Of a stretch of 64,000 nucleotides of DNA, positions 36,901 through 50,662 are shown piece by piece (positions within the stretch are counted from its first letter, which is position 1; the number at the start of each line of letters is the position of its first letter). The translations under genes were made by a program, and so were the position numbers. A model generated the notes under the pieces. It searched no databases and was not told the DNA's origin. It was given only the letters and a program-made list of their open reading frames with translations. This DNA is from Channa striata (taxonomy: Eukaryota > Chordata > Actinopteri > Anabantiformes > Channidae), in assembly GCA_033026295.1 (NCBI GenBank), contig CM065178.1, positions 24,629,781-24,693,780 of the forward strand. Reading direction: 5' to 3'.

Positions 36901-39900
36901 ATCACTCCTCTGTTTCTCTGGGTCCCATCACAAACACACTCCGGTGGTTTTATGGTGGTGGCGGTACACTCAGTTTCACTGGCTGCTTTATGGCACTTTA
37001 ACTGGGGAGGGGAAGTGGGGACAGGCTGACGTTATGAGGAACGGGTGAACAGAACAGGTGCCCGTCACCGAGGGCGGACAGATTAGAGAGATCAGATTGT
37101 GAAACGATTTTTTGGAGCGGTGTGAAATTACAGTATGTGAAGTAGTAATGTTCAGAGTGAAGGGGCGACAGTCATGCATTTAAAAGAGAACAGATCTCTG
37201 TGAGGATACCGGCATACGTGATATTTCACAAGTGAAACACCAAACAAACATCAGCTGATATCATAACTCCTGAAGCGTTTTGTGTCTTTGCTACTGTCAC
37301 AGGGACATTTATGACCTGACCCGTCAGTTGTGGAGGTACGTGTCAGCGAGCCACTGCCTGAGCCAGTGTTAACAGAATCCTCGGATGAGAGACTGGAGCG
37401 GGAGTAATGACGGGAGGGACGACAGAAGCGGAATTGCAGAATATTCTTGCGTTGCTTGTTTGCAGTAACCCCCAATCCTGTTTGTTTAAGTCGTATATTT
37501 CTGATAAACTGAACGAACTGAGAGTGTGAACCGGAGTGTGGGGAAACCCTCTGGCAGCGAATCAACCGAACAACACTGAGGCCCGGCACGGCGACGGCAC
37601 CAAGCGTCAGGCCAGATGCCAGGAGCCAAGCTGTACAGCCGCTAGCTGAACGACAACGTGAGAAGTTGGAGGTTTGGTCTTGACCCTCCGTTATTCAGTG
37701 TGACAGACGTGGTGGCCTCACATCCAGTCCGGAGGTTGCTAATGTCAGTCCAGCACTGTGAGTATGTAAATCAACGGGCAGGTGTCAAATCCAAGGCAAA
37801 ATGATGAAGGTGACGATGTGAGTGTCAAACCAGGCCCCAAGGAGGCCGTTTGTCCGATACTCTGGACAAAAGTAGAACTCGTCAGCGTGCAACATTTTTC
37901 ACGCATTTATTACCAGAAATGTGCTCACACTTAATGTGGATCAGTCCGGTTGAAGGCTCCTGCTAAGTCAACGTCACAGTTCTGGCAGCAGTGCAAACAT
38001 TTTTCAAAAGGCTCACCCCGCTGACCAATCAGAGAAGAGCAACAATTTCTGCTTCTTTAGTAAGATTTGTAGCTTCTTTTTTATTCTAATTTGATAACTA
38101 CGAGTACTAAAATCCCCAAAGATGGGGAGAGAAAACTGAGGCTGAGATAGTGAGAGGACGTCAGTTTGGAGGTGGTTATTTTCGGGTGTGTGTCTGTGTG
38201 TCTGTGTGTCTGTGTGTCTGTGTGTCTGTGTGTCTGTGTGTCTGTGCTGATGGCTGCAGTCACACGCGGCGCTGCAGAGGACAGCTGGTGTGTCTGTGAG
38301 TAGGAAGTGAGAGGAGCGTGTTTACAGACGTCTGTGTGTTTGGGTTCAGCGATTTACTATCAACGCGCTGGATGGTGTGTGTGTGAGTGTGTGAGTGTGT
38401 GTGTGTGTGAGTGTGTGTGTGTGTATCTGACAGTATTCATTTACCTACAGTCTAAACTGTTTTGTCTACGCATGAAGCTTCTCTGTAGCCATTGTCTCGA
38501 TTATAATTTAAAAGTAGGACTTACGATGCTATAATTGTTTACTGGGTAAACAATTATTAAATTAAATTGTTATTAATAAACATCTCTCTCGGAAAATCCT
38601 GAAAGAAACGCTTATGCGTTGACTAATCATTAATTGATTCGTTGGCTATAAACACATTTCAAGCTGCATTGGCCTAAGTCTGGTCCGTTTGCCTCCAGCT
38701 GAGCACGTGTGAACAAACCTACCTGGATTTTTCCAAACTAGACTCGGGCCCCTTTTTTATATGCGGTTCCAGACCTGAATCGTAGCAGTTCTGGTAAAGA
38801 ACTCACACTCACCATAGGAAGGGATTCGGATGATGGTGAAGAGGATTTCGTTCTCCGGTGTGTCCTGATCGTGGACGCTGAGGGACGAGTTGGTGATGAC
38901 GACTCCGGAGTTTTCTTCCACGTGGATGCTGCTGACCGACACCACTGGTCGCGTCTCCTCTCTGCTCTGCTGCAGGATGAAATATTAAACACACGATGAA
39001 CCATACGATCCCACATTCCTGCAGTCACATTGAGTTTGTTGCATTAATAATGGAGGCGACAAAACTGGGCCGAGAAGTATGAGAACAGAGAGGACGACCT
39101 GTGTTCGAGTTTGTTGTTGTTCAGAAATTCACTCAAGATTTATGAAAATAAAAAACTGCTCGGTGAGACAGAGCACCCTCCAGCTGTTCAGTCTCCTTTT
39201 CCATCACCGGGTTTTTTGGAGCATTGGAAATTGTTAACAATTGGCACAAAACCGTCAAGTCAATGAAAACTTTTTGGTTAATTTAACCTTTAAACTTGTA
39301 GCTCTGCTTTTCTAGCTTTTGCTTTCTTTGGAAATGAAGACATTTCTCACGAGTTACACCTAAAAACCACTGGAATATGTCTTATTTATTCAACAATGGG
39401 AGGATTGTGGTTACAAATTGGGACTGGAGGAAGTCACATTTTCTGCTTTGGCACAGCAAACGTGTCTGCATGACTCGACAGTCAGAAAGAAGCTCCGACA
39501 TTCATCTTTGTTCGGAGAGGTGCAAAGATTTCTACAAGACTTCTAACTGTGTTCTGAACGAGGCTCGCCCTTCTGACCAATCAGAGAAGAGCAACAATTT
39601 CTGCTTCTTTAGTAAGATTTGTAGCTTCTTTTTTTATTCTAATGTGATAACTACAAGTACTAAAATCTGCAAAGATGATGCAAAGTACTTTGTCCCTGTG
39701 GTGCAGGACGACAAAGGATGAGGCGGACTGACATTTGATCTTTCTCACGCTAAAGCTACACACCCTGTGGCGTCTGTTAATACCTACACAGTTTACATGC
39801 TGATTTGAGAACCGGGAACCCGTTACCTGGATGTCAATTTCCACATGGAAAGCCTCAGTCTGGCTGTATCCGTCACTGATGTAGAAGCTGAAGACATCCT

Positions 39901-42900
39901 GTTTGGTCTGAGCTTTTCGCTGGCTGTCCTGGACATAAAAAATGGAGTCCGACGTCAGGTCGTCCACAGAAAAAGGCACGTCAGGTGTGACGACCTTCGA
40001 TCCGCCATCTGAACCACCTGGTCGATGTGATGAGAGAGACACAGACAGCTGCTTTAAAGGTGAAACTGTGTGTCCGGAACCGGATTCGGACGAAACTGGA
40101 ACTGAGAGGTTAAACTCTGCTGCTAGTTTCTCTCCGAAATCCCAGTCACATCTTGAATGGTAATATTAACATTCAAAGATTTACTACACTCCAACCCTGA
40201 ACTCGTGTACGGAAAGATGTTATGACATCCGACAGCTACAGTGACGGCAGCATCGTTTTTCCCCACAGTCAGTCCTTTTGTTTTACTTCTGTTAAAATTG
40301 TCTGTCACTTTAGATGCCGGGTAGATGAACCAAAAGATTTGTACTGTTCCATACAATTCTCCACCGGAGCCCACTCCAGCTGTAATGGCACGAGCCGGCA
40401 TTCGTGACATCGATGGAGAGCGGCAGTGAATGTATGCAATCATCCCCGACGTCTCTGAAGTTAAAGACAGAGTGTGAGCCGAGACGGAGGGATGATGGAT
40501 GACTCCGCGGTGACCCGAGCCAAGGCTCTGCGGGGAATTTCACACACAGCACTACATCACATCACATCTTCATCATCTGACTGTTGAGGGAAGTGAGTCT
40601 CTTATCTGAGCAGAAACGTAATCAGGAGGGGAAATCACCTGCAGCCACCAGAGAAATGCTGGGTAATTTTGTCAGCATCATTGTTTTTGCTCCTGCTCTC
40701 AAAGCCGCTATCAGCCGGTTTCACAGCGGCAATAGAGATGCAACGCTGTCGACATCGGTCTCCGAACGAGACTAATGAAAACTGCGACATGTGGAATATA
40801 CGGAATATGGAAATCAGTTGTTCTAGGACATGCGGCACAGGTGTGCTGACTTGAGCAAACAAGGGAGCAGGCTGTAATAATAACTCTTCACAGCAAGTCT
40901 GGATCGACAGTTAAATCGTTAAAATCTAATGGTGTGAGCACAAACAGGCTCCGCAGCTTTTACGGTAATCTGCTAATGGAAGCAGATTACTGCTCAACAT
41001 GGAAGCCGGCGCTTCTCTTTCTTGCTTGTGGTTCATCGTCTGCGGATGAAAGTTACACAGAACCCAGAGGTGCTTCCTGTGGTGCAGCACCAGGCTTGGC
41101 GGCCGGCGTCATCGTGTGTGTGAACGTGACAGTTTCATTTGTGACGTATCTTGACCAAACATCTTCTAGTGAACATACACATTTCATTTCACTGCCAAAT
41201 GACTTGTTGATATCAACGCCACTGTCTTACTCTGGACTGAAGGAAGTCAAGTTTGCAACAATTATCCATCTGCCAAACTATTATTTCATATCATAAACAC
41301 TATAATGATAATACCCTTCTGAAAATGTTTCTGCAGCCTTCATAAAATTACGCTACATTATATTAGATAACGTTTAAAGGTGCCTGCGTAAATGTAAATT
41401 GTGAATATTTTAAAAGAAGCTGCTTTGCATTTAAACGTACAGTGAGCGGGCCTGTTTCCTTTCTTTATTGACTGTAATATAATCGCCCCTGTGTTAGGAA
41501 GCATCTGCTCGGCAACACGTGCACATTTAGTTTTGTAGAGGAAAACAGTCACTGCATTGAAGGCGACACTGGCTGGCCTCCCTTGTGTCCTGGTGGCAGG
41601 AGCAATCGAGCAACCTCGCGGTGCAGAAGGCTCTGTGGAATACCAACAACTGTCCCTCTGCTCCAGCCGTCAAGGACACTCAGCCGGGACGTGGAGAGAG
41701 AGGCAGAACCGGTGCCAGCTGCTTATTTGCAGCCGCACGTGTCGTAAATATCTGCAGCAACGCCTCCATGCTTCACTGCGTCCGCGGATAAAACTGCGCA
41801 GTCTAATTAGGCGTCACATCTGGTTTTAAAAATGAAAAGTGACGCTTTGCATTCCCGCCCACTGTGCTGGTTTCCTGCCGTTGAAATGTGACAAAGTGGT
41901 AAACTAATCATTTAATGGCTTTCAGGCCAGTTCTGCCACAAACTACAAGCTGAGCAATGAAGACTGTGAGCTGCGGCTTTGTTGCTGCTCATTTTGTTAA
42001 TTTCCAGCTACAAAACCAATGAAATAAAGTGGCTTTACATACTAAACACAGACTTGACATCCACTTAAACTGGTGACACAATGATCTTCACAATGTACCT
42101 GTGCCAAGACAGGGGGACGTAATTTACCACTGTAGTACCAGCTATTAAAAAACAGAGAAAAAGGTCGAACTCAAAGAAGTGAAACAGACACTGGAGGAAA
42201 CGTCTCTGCTTCCCACCGAGTGAGCCGAACCGAGCTCTCTGAATTTGTGAAGCAACATTTAACCTCAAACCTTACTGCCGCATTCTGGTCACATAATGGT
42301 CGTATATTGGAATAAAAGACCGTTTACACTGGAGTCCTGAACTGCATGTAGCTCATAAGCTAAACTTTGTGACCGTTTCACTTGATTTCTTGTAATTGAA
42401 GGCTTCTTTTTTTCCCACCTGCTTCTTTATCTGAGCCTTTTGTCTGACTTTTGACTTCGAATTATATCTGGGAATAACACGCATTCCCAGCGGGGATCAG
42501 TTCCTTTGCAACTGATCTCACAGGACACAACAAAGTCAAGCGGCAGTCAAAAGTGGGACTTCAAAAACGGTTCCATCTGTAGCTGGATATGTGGCAGTTG
42601 TAATGCACAACATAATGACGCTGTGACAGATGGCATCAGCACCGCAGAGAATCCAACGGGCATTGTGTGCATATGAGTGTGACATAAATAGAATTGTGAA
42701 AATTATTCTAAGTAACGGGGTGTGGCAGTGGTGACAGACACAAGCAGACGTCTGCACCCAATTACAGACTGTGTGTTCTGTTTTCTCATAATAACCCTGG
42801 ATGAACATTACGAGAAAATAAAAAATTACCACATTAATTCATCTTCTGCCAAACGTTCATTCACTAGAATTTTCATAAATTCGAACTCAGCATCTGGACG

Positions 42901-45900
42901 TTCTCACCTCTTTTAGTGTTCTCAATAAAACCATATTTAGGAGGACTGACGAGCCACACCAGCAGGTCCTTCCTGGGCGTGTCCAGGTCTGACACAATGA
43001 TGTGATTGGTCGACAGCTGCACACGACCACCTTCCGGGACCTAGACAAGGTAATGATAGAAAACGGAAGTACAGTCTAGTACAGGATGTGCTGGTTGTGT
43101 TGAGTCTTCTCCACTGTGTAGTGAAGGTATTTGAAATACAGTTTCATACTTGAAAGTTAATCCACTTTCTAATCTAATTTCAGATGAACCGTGAACTTAT
43201 CTTGACATTGTTTGTCTGTAATTGTCCAAGTTATTTACTACAGTACTAATCCCTGAGGGAGTCTTTACAGTCAGCGCCACTCTGAAGCAACCAATGGAAG
43301 TCTGATGAAGAAGGAGGAAGATGCACCGTCGTGTCGGACAGACCACATACTTTGATGTGCTTTCCCCTAGACACACTGCAGAGATCCAAAGACATGTAGT
43401 GACGTCTTTGGTAGAACGCCGTCTGAGGGACAACATGCGAGTGTGTGCGACGGTGCCTTCTGCTTCATTTGTCTCTTTAATGATGGCAGCTGCTTTAAAA
43501 AACTATTTTAGGGTTTCAGTCTCCTATGAGCAGGCAGAGTAATGGAGGGGAAATATACGCCAAGTTGGTGTATGCAGGGCTGTTTATGTACATTGCATTT
43601 TTATATGTTTGGATAATTTTAGAATTGGCCCCATATATGCACGTTTGCGTCACTTTTGTGCTTCTCTACTGTATCTTAATACACAGCTGAAAAAATGTAA
43701 TCAGAGTATTGTGATCCGGTCAGTTAAACTTGTGGGCTATTGATCCAGTCAGTTAAGGATCAGAAGGGATCGTTTTATCAGTTTCAGCTGGTTGGTGTCA
43801 ATGAAATTTAACAGGTGCACTAGAGCGGCAACAATGAGATGAACCCAGAACCAGCAATGGGTTCACAGGTACAGGCCTCTGGCATTCGATCCCCTTTCAC
43901 TAGTTTTGCATTTGGGTCGGGTAAGTGTCATCATTGGTAGAATGAGGCGACACCTGGATCCTACAGAGGTTGCACAGGCAGGTTGCATTGCCAGAATCTT
44001 TGCTGTGTCTCCCAGCACAGTCTCATAAGCATGGAGGAGATTCCAGGAGGCAGGCAGGTACTCTAAAGGAGCTGGACAGGGCCGTAGAAGGTCCTTAACC
44101 CGTCAGACCTGAACGCACAGATCTCTACAGGCTAGACAACGGCACCCGAGGGCCATTATCATGATGAAATCCTTGAACCCACTGTCAGACTCTACAGTGG
44201 TGCAGTGGGTCCTGGGTTCCGGCTGGTGCACGACAACGCCCGGCCCCGTGTGGCAAGAGCATGAGAGCAGTTCCTGGAGGATGAAGGAATTGATACCATG
44301 GACTTGCCCCCACTCTCTTCTGACCTCAGTCCAATCGAACACCTTTGGGACATTATGTTTTGGCAGGTTGCACCTCAGACTGTCCAGGAGCTCAGTGATG
44401 CCCTGGTCCAGATCTGGGAGGATACACCCCAGGACTCCATCCGTCGTCTGATTAGGACGCCCCCACATTGACCGTCATGCATACAAACACGTGAGCCATA
44501 CAAACTAGATATTTTGAGTTGCTGCAATGAAATGGACGAACCTGCTGCATCATTGTTTCACTTAGATTTTCAGGGTGTCTTTGAATTCAGCCCTCTGTAG
44601 ATTGATGCTTTTTATTTCCTTCAAACGATGTGGCGTTCTTTAGTTTCTAACACACAGTCCAGTCCATATTGTTGTGGATATCCAGCATTAATTTTTTACC
44701 AGAAAAGTTCCCCCCTGGTAAATGTATGTGTGAAGTGTGTTGCATGTACGAGCACGTGACAACCTTGATGCCACTGCGGACAGTGACCACCGGTGGCTGT
44801 CTTGGCACGGAGGTGATGGTGATGGTGCACATCTGGTTGTCAAGACGATTGTTGTCTCCGTCGTACACAACAAAGTGAAAGACGTCAGTTACTGGCTGAC
44901 TGCCCGTCTCTAAGGAGGTGATGTATCTGTTGAAAAAGGTGAAATCAAATACATATTGCATGTTGTTTTCTTTGATCCAATAATTCCATTTTAATAAATA
45001 CATAATTATCTAGTGGTGTGTCTAGTCGTGGATTGACAGAGGACTTAAGAAAGCTTTACTCTTCTCACAACGATGCTGCTTCTAATCCGGACAAAACACT
45101 AACAAAATTGAAATCCACACCAGTATAATCTTCTCTAATCCCATTTAATTCTCATAAAACAATTCCCAGGTCTTGTTTGGATGAGCCAAATAGACGGAGC
45201 TCACACAGACAATTTAAAGATCGCCCCCGGAGATGGTCCTGTGCTAAACCTAATCAGGGCGTGCGTTATGGAAATGACGCCGTTAGCATGTGAGCATTTG
45301 TGTTCCATCTTAGCCCCTCTCACAGGGGGCCTCGCCGCCTCCTGCAAGTAACATCATGGTGACGCTAATTGGTGTGGCGTATGCCGACAGGCTGAACGTT
45401 ACGGGGAAATTTCCTGCTAACTCGTTTGTGTTCTTACCGGGTTTTAGTAATAATTACGTCTATCATAGCTCCCGCCTCACGAGAAAAACACATGAGATGG
45501 AAGGAAAACAAAATGTCTCCACAAGATATCGCCGCTTCCTCTTGTGCCATGACGCTGAGCAGAGAATAATCCCTGCTGACTTGAAGTGAAATCAGACAAA
45601 TTGATTAGGACTACGACTGCAGTGTGAAGAGCCCTCGAAGCCCTTTTATCTCCTACAAAGTGGAATCAACAGCCGACTTTTCCTTTAAAGCAGATTCCAT
45701 TTACAGGCTCGCGCATCTCGCCAGTATCGCAGCCAACTAAGAACAAATTGCTCTTGTCCTGGAAAAATCTCTTGACTTTTTCTAAGTGCTGTCTCTGTTT
45801 TTCCTCTTGCTGAAGGATTCTGCGCTCCTCTAAGGATTCATAACACTTGTGAGTCTCTAGATAAGCACACCGGACGAGCTCGGCATGTCTGAGAAAAGTC

Positions 45901-48900
45901 CTTGAAAATGTTTTCTTCCTTTTTCACTTTTACAACTGATATTTCCCTGAAAAGTTATTATCGTGTGGGAGCGCTTGCAAGGACTCTTTGAGCATTTTAA
46001 ATTGAAGAGCTAAAAAAACTGCTAATTTGCTCTCTTGTCTCTCGTGGACCCTCACGTACCTTTATTGCTTCTATGACTTCTGGAAATGACTAAGGGGTTT
46101 TGAAAGTCATTTGTGTTTAATAGCTTCGGGGTTTCAGCAAATATTCTGCTTTTATAAGCCTCTGGAACAGCATGTAAACCACCACGGGAACCTAAAACTC
46201 TGCACTTAAAGCAAGGCCATTTTTTAGGCAGTGTTGAGTGGGATAGTTGATATGCAAAAAAGACAAATGAAAACTGCGTAGGGCGGATACCTGATCCGGT
46301 CCTGGTTGACGTCTTCCATGGTGAAGGACGAGTATTCCCTCAACTCCTCGTGTTCCTGCTGGGACTGGCTCCTGGTCAGGATGCCGTACATTGGCACTGA
46401 CACCAGCTGGATGCGAATTTGCTCGTCCGGGGACGTGCTGTCCTACAGGAGACAAAGGTCCACAGTGAGTGTGCAAACGAGCACCGAGACCAACAGCTGT
46501 ACTGTTTGGACATAACCTGAAAGCCCCCAGTTCATCTAAGCTGTACGTTTTACGCACTGGGTCACCAAATGTGGATTGTGGATTATGAAAAAAAAAAAAA
46601 GTGTGTTTCATAAACTTTCATTCCACTGCTGCAGCAACAACCAAACTGTACCTACTGTCTCGTAAGCTCGTTTGTGTCCGTTTCTCACTCACGGTATAAG
46701 TCAGGTGCGAGCGTCTGATCACGCTGCTGCTTTTCTCGCCCACTTCCAGTGACAGTGTAGCCGTTGGATCCCGCCGTGGCCCGTCGCCGCCGGCGCCAAG
46801 TACCACCACTTTCACCACCGTGCTTGCCATAGAGATTCCATCGCTAACGGAGAAGGTGATGGCGTCGGGCTGGGAGAAGAGTCCGGCGTGACGGTAGAGC
46901 AGAACGTTGCGGGTGATGTCGCTGAATGTGAAGGTGTCACCTGAAGAGTTGGGGGAAGCGTGAATGGCTGTTTGTGCGTTTGGCGTTGAGCGGTGGCCCA
47001 CTGAAACTACTGAGGCATCAAACTACTAGGTTTAACACTACAGGCAGTTTGAACTCGGGAGCAGGGACGGAGTTGTGCAAAAGTGACGACGGTGCAAAAC
47101 CAAACTTGGAAGGGATTATTACAGTTTCTAGGCCGTTCTGGTTGCAGTTTTCTGGATTTGTAAGAAAATAATCAGCACGTGTTACTTCACAGAGAGGATG
47201 TAGGTGGGTAACACTGTATGTTGCTTTGTAGAAATACTACCAGAAACTGCTACCAGATTTGGTTTTCTATTACCGCAATTATGATATGTTGATAATTACA
47301 GTCACAAGCCACAAACATGTTGACACTGGACCATCACTACCGTGTTTTCAGATTACCCCAAAATATCAAATCCATAATTGTTCTCTGAGCAACGAAACTG
47401 CTTAACCGAGTCAAAGTCGGGTCACTTCATTCCCTAAGAAATAATGTTGTAATCATCAACATATTCATACATAAGGTTTTCTGTCCAACAGAGTCTGATT
47501 CTCTTTCACGCTCTCTCTTAAATCCTGTGCTCCAAACCGATTAGTCGCTATGTTTTTTGTCGTGCATGTGTGTGTATCGCCTCACCGTTGTTCATGCTGG
47601 TGCGCGTGTTGCCTCCAGTCTTGATGAGTTCTCCGTGGAGAGGCGCTTCCACTAGTTCAAACTCCAGCTCATCCGGAGCAGTGTCGGCGTCGCTCACTGC
47701 CAGCTGCTGACCGCCTACCGCACACACGGACACAAACTGCTTATACACAGATCTTCATTTGGAATGACTGAGCGTCAGAGCTCATTATCTCGCACATGCC
47801 GAACCTCTTCATCACAGGTAATCAAGACTAGTGTTATGCGGTTGGTTGCATGTGTGTGTGTTCGTGTGTGTTCTTCTCTGACCTATGGCAGCCTGTCCTC
47901 CCAGGCTGACCTCCAGGAGCGGGTCCAGAACCAGAAATACGGGCGGCTGCTGATGGTTCGACAGCAGCAGAACAGCAAAGTCCAACTCTGGAGTTGTGTG
48001 TTCGCCATCTGACACTGAGACAGACAAACACACACGCGCATAATTAGGGAAAATAGAAAATAAGAAATACCCACGGAGATAAAGAGAGACAGAGACAGCA
48101 TCAACAAGACTTGATCACAGGGGCTTTAATTAAAAAACATCCACGGATCAAGGCACAGATTCAATTAACCAAACACCCAAAACAATTTATCGAGAATTAA
48201 AGTGGAAAGTCATTATTTTTTTTATATCAAATCTTCGGGGGATTATCAGCTTTAACTAACCAAGAAAGTGCAACAAGCCAATTATCACATTTGGTTATAA
48301 AAAGATCAGAAGAAGAGAAAGAAATGGTTTGCGGTGCGAGGCTGTGAGTGAAGCTTGTGCCTTTTTTTCTGCTTTGCTCCGATGAAAAAGTGAAGAACAA
48401 ATATTTGAGCGTTTTTGTAGATGACTTGACCATCATGCTAATTACTATATAGAATAACAACAAATAAACCACTAATCCAAAGTGTGACTTTTGTGAACTT
48501 TGAGGTTTGTCTTGTGATTCAGTGCAATTCACTTTCGCACACATGTAAGCAACACTTTGTTTTTAAAGGAATTTCATTTAATAAAAAAAAAAATCTGTGT
48601 GCTGAGCAGTACTGCCAGCTACTGATGCAGATCAAATTAAAATTTGTCAAGGGTTGTTTTATGAGGCAAACATTTTAATCACATCCCGTTAAACTCCTGC
48701 ACCTGAGTAGCTAGAAGTAGACATTTCACATTTCTGCTTGAAAAATTACTTAAAATTGTGCCTGAACAACTAATGATTAATTGCTTCAATAGTTCAATGT
48801 CAGTACGATGATAAACTCATAAGTGCTTGAGTTCAATCTCAGAACTGTACATCTCTTCTATAACTGCAACTGGACTTTCCCCTGGCTGTCGAAAGCAGCC

Positions 48901-50600
48901 ACAGTTTACTCTGAGCCCCTTAAAGTTAGAACTGTGGCAGGATGGATGGACAATAAAAGCAGTGCGCATTACGGTCGGGGTGTGTGTGTGTGTGTCTGTG
49001 TGTGTGTGTTTGTGCACCACAAGGTCTACAGTAAAGTGAAAAGCACTTTGGTGACGCCTCTGAACACCCGTAAACACACATTTCCTGCTTCTGGTCTCCA
49101 ACTGGGAACGGAGAGCGGCAGTATATCAAGCGTGCAGTCGACAGAGGAGACTCGGTTTTATTTGCAGGGTAAAAGGTCAAAAGAGAGAAACTCACAGAGG
49201 ACCTGAGGAAACAGTCGAGCAGATTCAGTGTGGGAAGAGATAAAATCCAAAGTGACAGATAAGGGGTCGATGGGAGAGCGGAAGAAAGGAAGTAATGACG
49301 AGGGGAAAGAACGAGAGAAAATCAGGAAGTGATGGCGAAAAGGAAATGCAGCATGAAGACAACGAGGAAGAGAGAGGACAAGTGAAGAGATCTGAGTAAG
49401 ATCAACTTTTAAAGCTAGAAAGGAGAAAACAATATGGAGATAAAAGGAGAGAGAGCGAGCGACGGTGGGAAACAGTGAAGGTGGATATGACAGAGGGGAA
49501 AAAAAGAGGAAGGAGATGAAAACTGAAGAGGAGGCTCGAGGTGAAAGTGTACAGAGGAGAGGAGATGAGAGGGTTACTGCAGTGAAAGGAAGGACGAGGG
49601 GGGAGGAAAGGGGAATGAAAGAGACACCGGGGTGTAAAAGAAACCCGCCATCTCAGGGGTTTGTGGGAAAGTGTAAATAAGGTCAAGATGAGAGGAGCAG
49701 AGGGAAACGGCGGCCTCCTCCTCCTCCTCCTCCTCGTCTCAAAGTAACGGAGATGAAGTATTTACCTGTAAAATAAATGCTCAGCGTCTCCGGCAGACCT
49801 GTTGGGGTTTGAGAAAAAACACAAAACGTTAAAGCTGCGCTCAGAGCTGACGGGCTGCTGCACCCAACACACAAACCGAGGTTATGAGGAGGAGGATTTG
49901 CCGACGCGCGGCTCCCGGCAGAGCTCCACTAACCCAGATTAAGAGAGCCACTCAGCTTTGATGTGGGATTAAGGATCATCTTTGGGAACGTGCACGAAGT
50001 GTAAACTTTTCTTGGAGAACGCCTCCTCCCGTTAATAACTGTCGATGCTGGAAATACTGGCGACGCTACATCGCTCGGCCACTTTAAACTTTGACTTCCC
50101 GACGTTTACTACTAATTCTATTAGATGGATTCAAATAAAACTCGTCGTAGACACACATGTGCAGTGTGATTGACCAATAAATTAAGCATAAATATATAAA
50201 TAATAAGCCAAACACAGTATTACGCTACAGTTATGTCATAGCTATAGTTAATTCTCAGAATCTGAACGATGAAACGCAGCATAATTATAAGACTTCAGTG
50301 TGCAAAGTCAAACTGTACTCATGACTTTTACCTACTCCGCCACCGGCTGCGGCTTCAAAGTGCTGAACACTTTAACGCATCGGTGATTAAAATCCAAAAA
50401 AATCATATTTATTCATGTGAAATGAGACATTTCAGCAGTTTGACTGAGATTTTACTTGTGTACCTGCACTTTGAGACTATTACAGATGCAGGATTATATC
50501 CAGGATCTCGACCAGAAAAGAACAACTCTTTGCCAAATGACTGACGCGGAAAGATGAGACTGAAGACAAGAGTTGGGTCGTGTGACTGAACGGGAGCCCG

Positions 50601-50662
<62 letters not shown>

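Larger units (their letters stand above)
36267..38812 (-). other. fras1 intron, exons 14-15
   Basis: 2546 bp. Holds two GT-based microsatellites (38185-38246 and 38374-38424) and one arm of a dispersed direct repeat (38010-38124). No coding sequence recognised. Confidence 0.75.
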
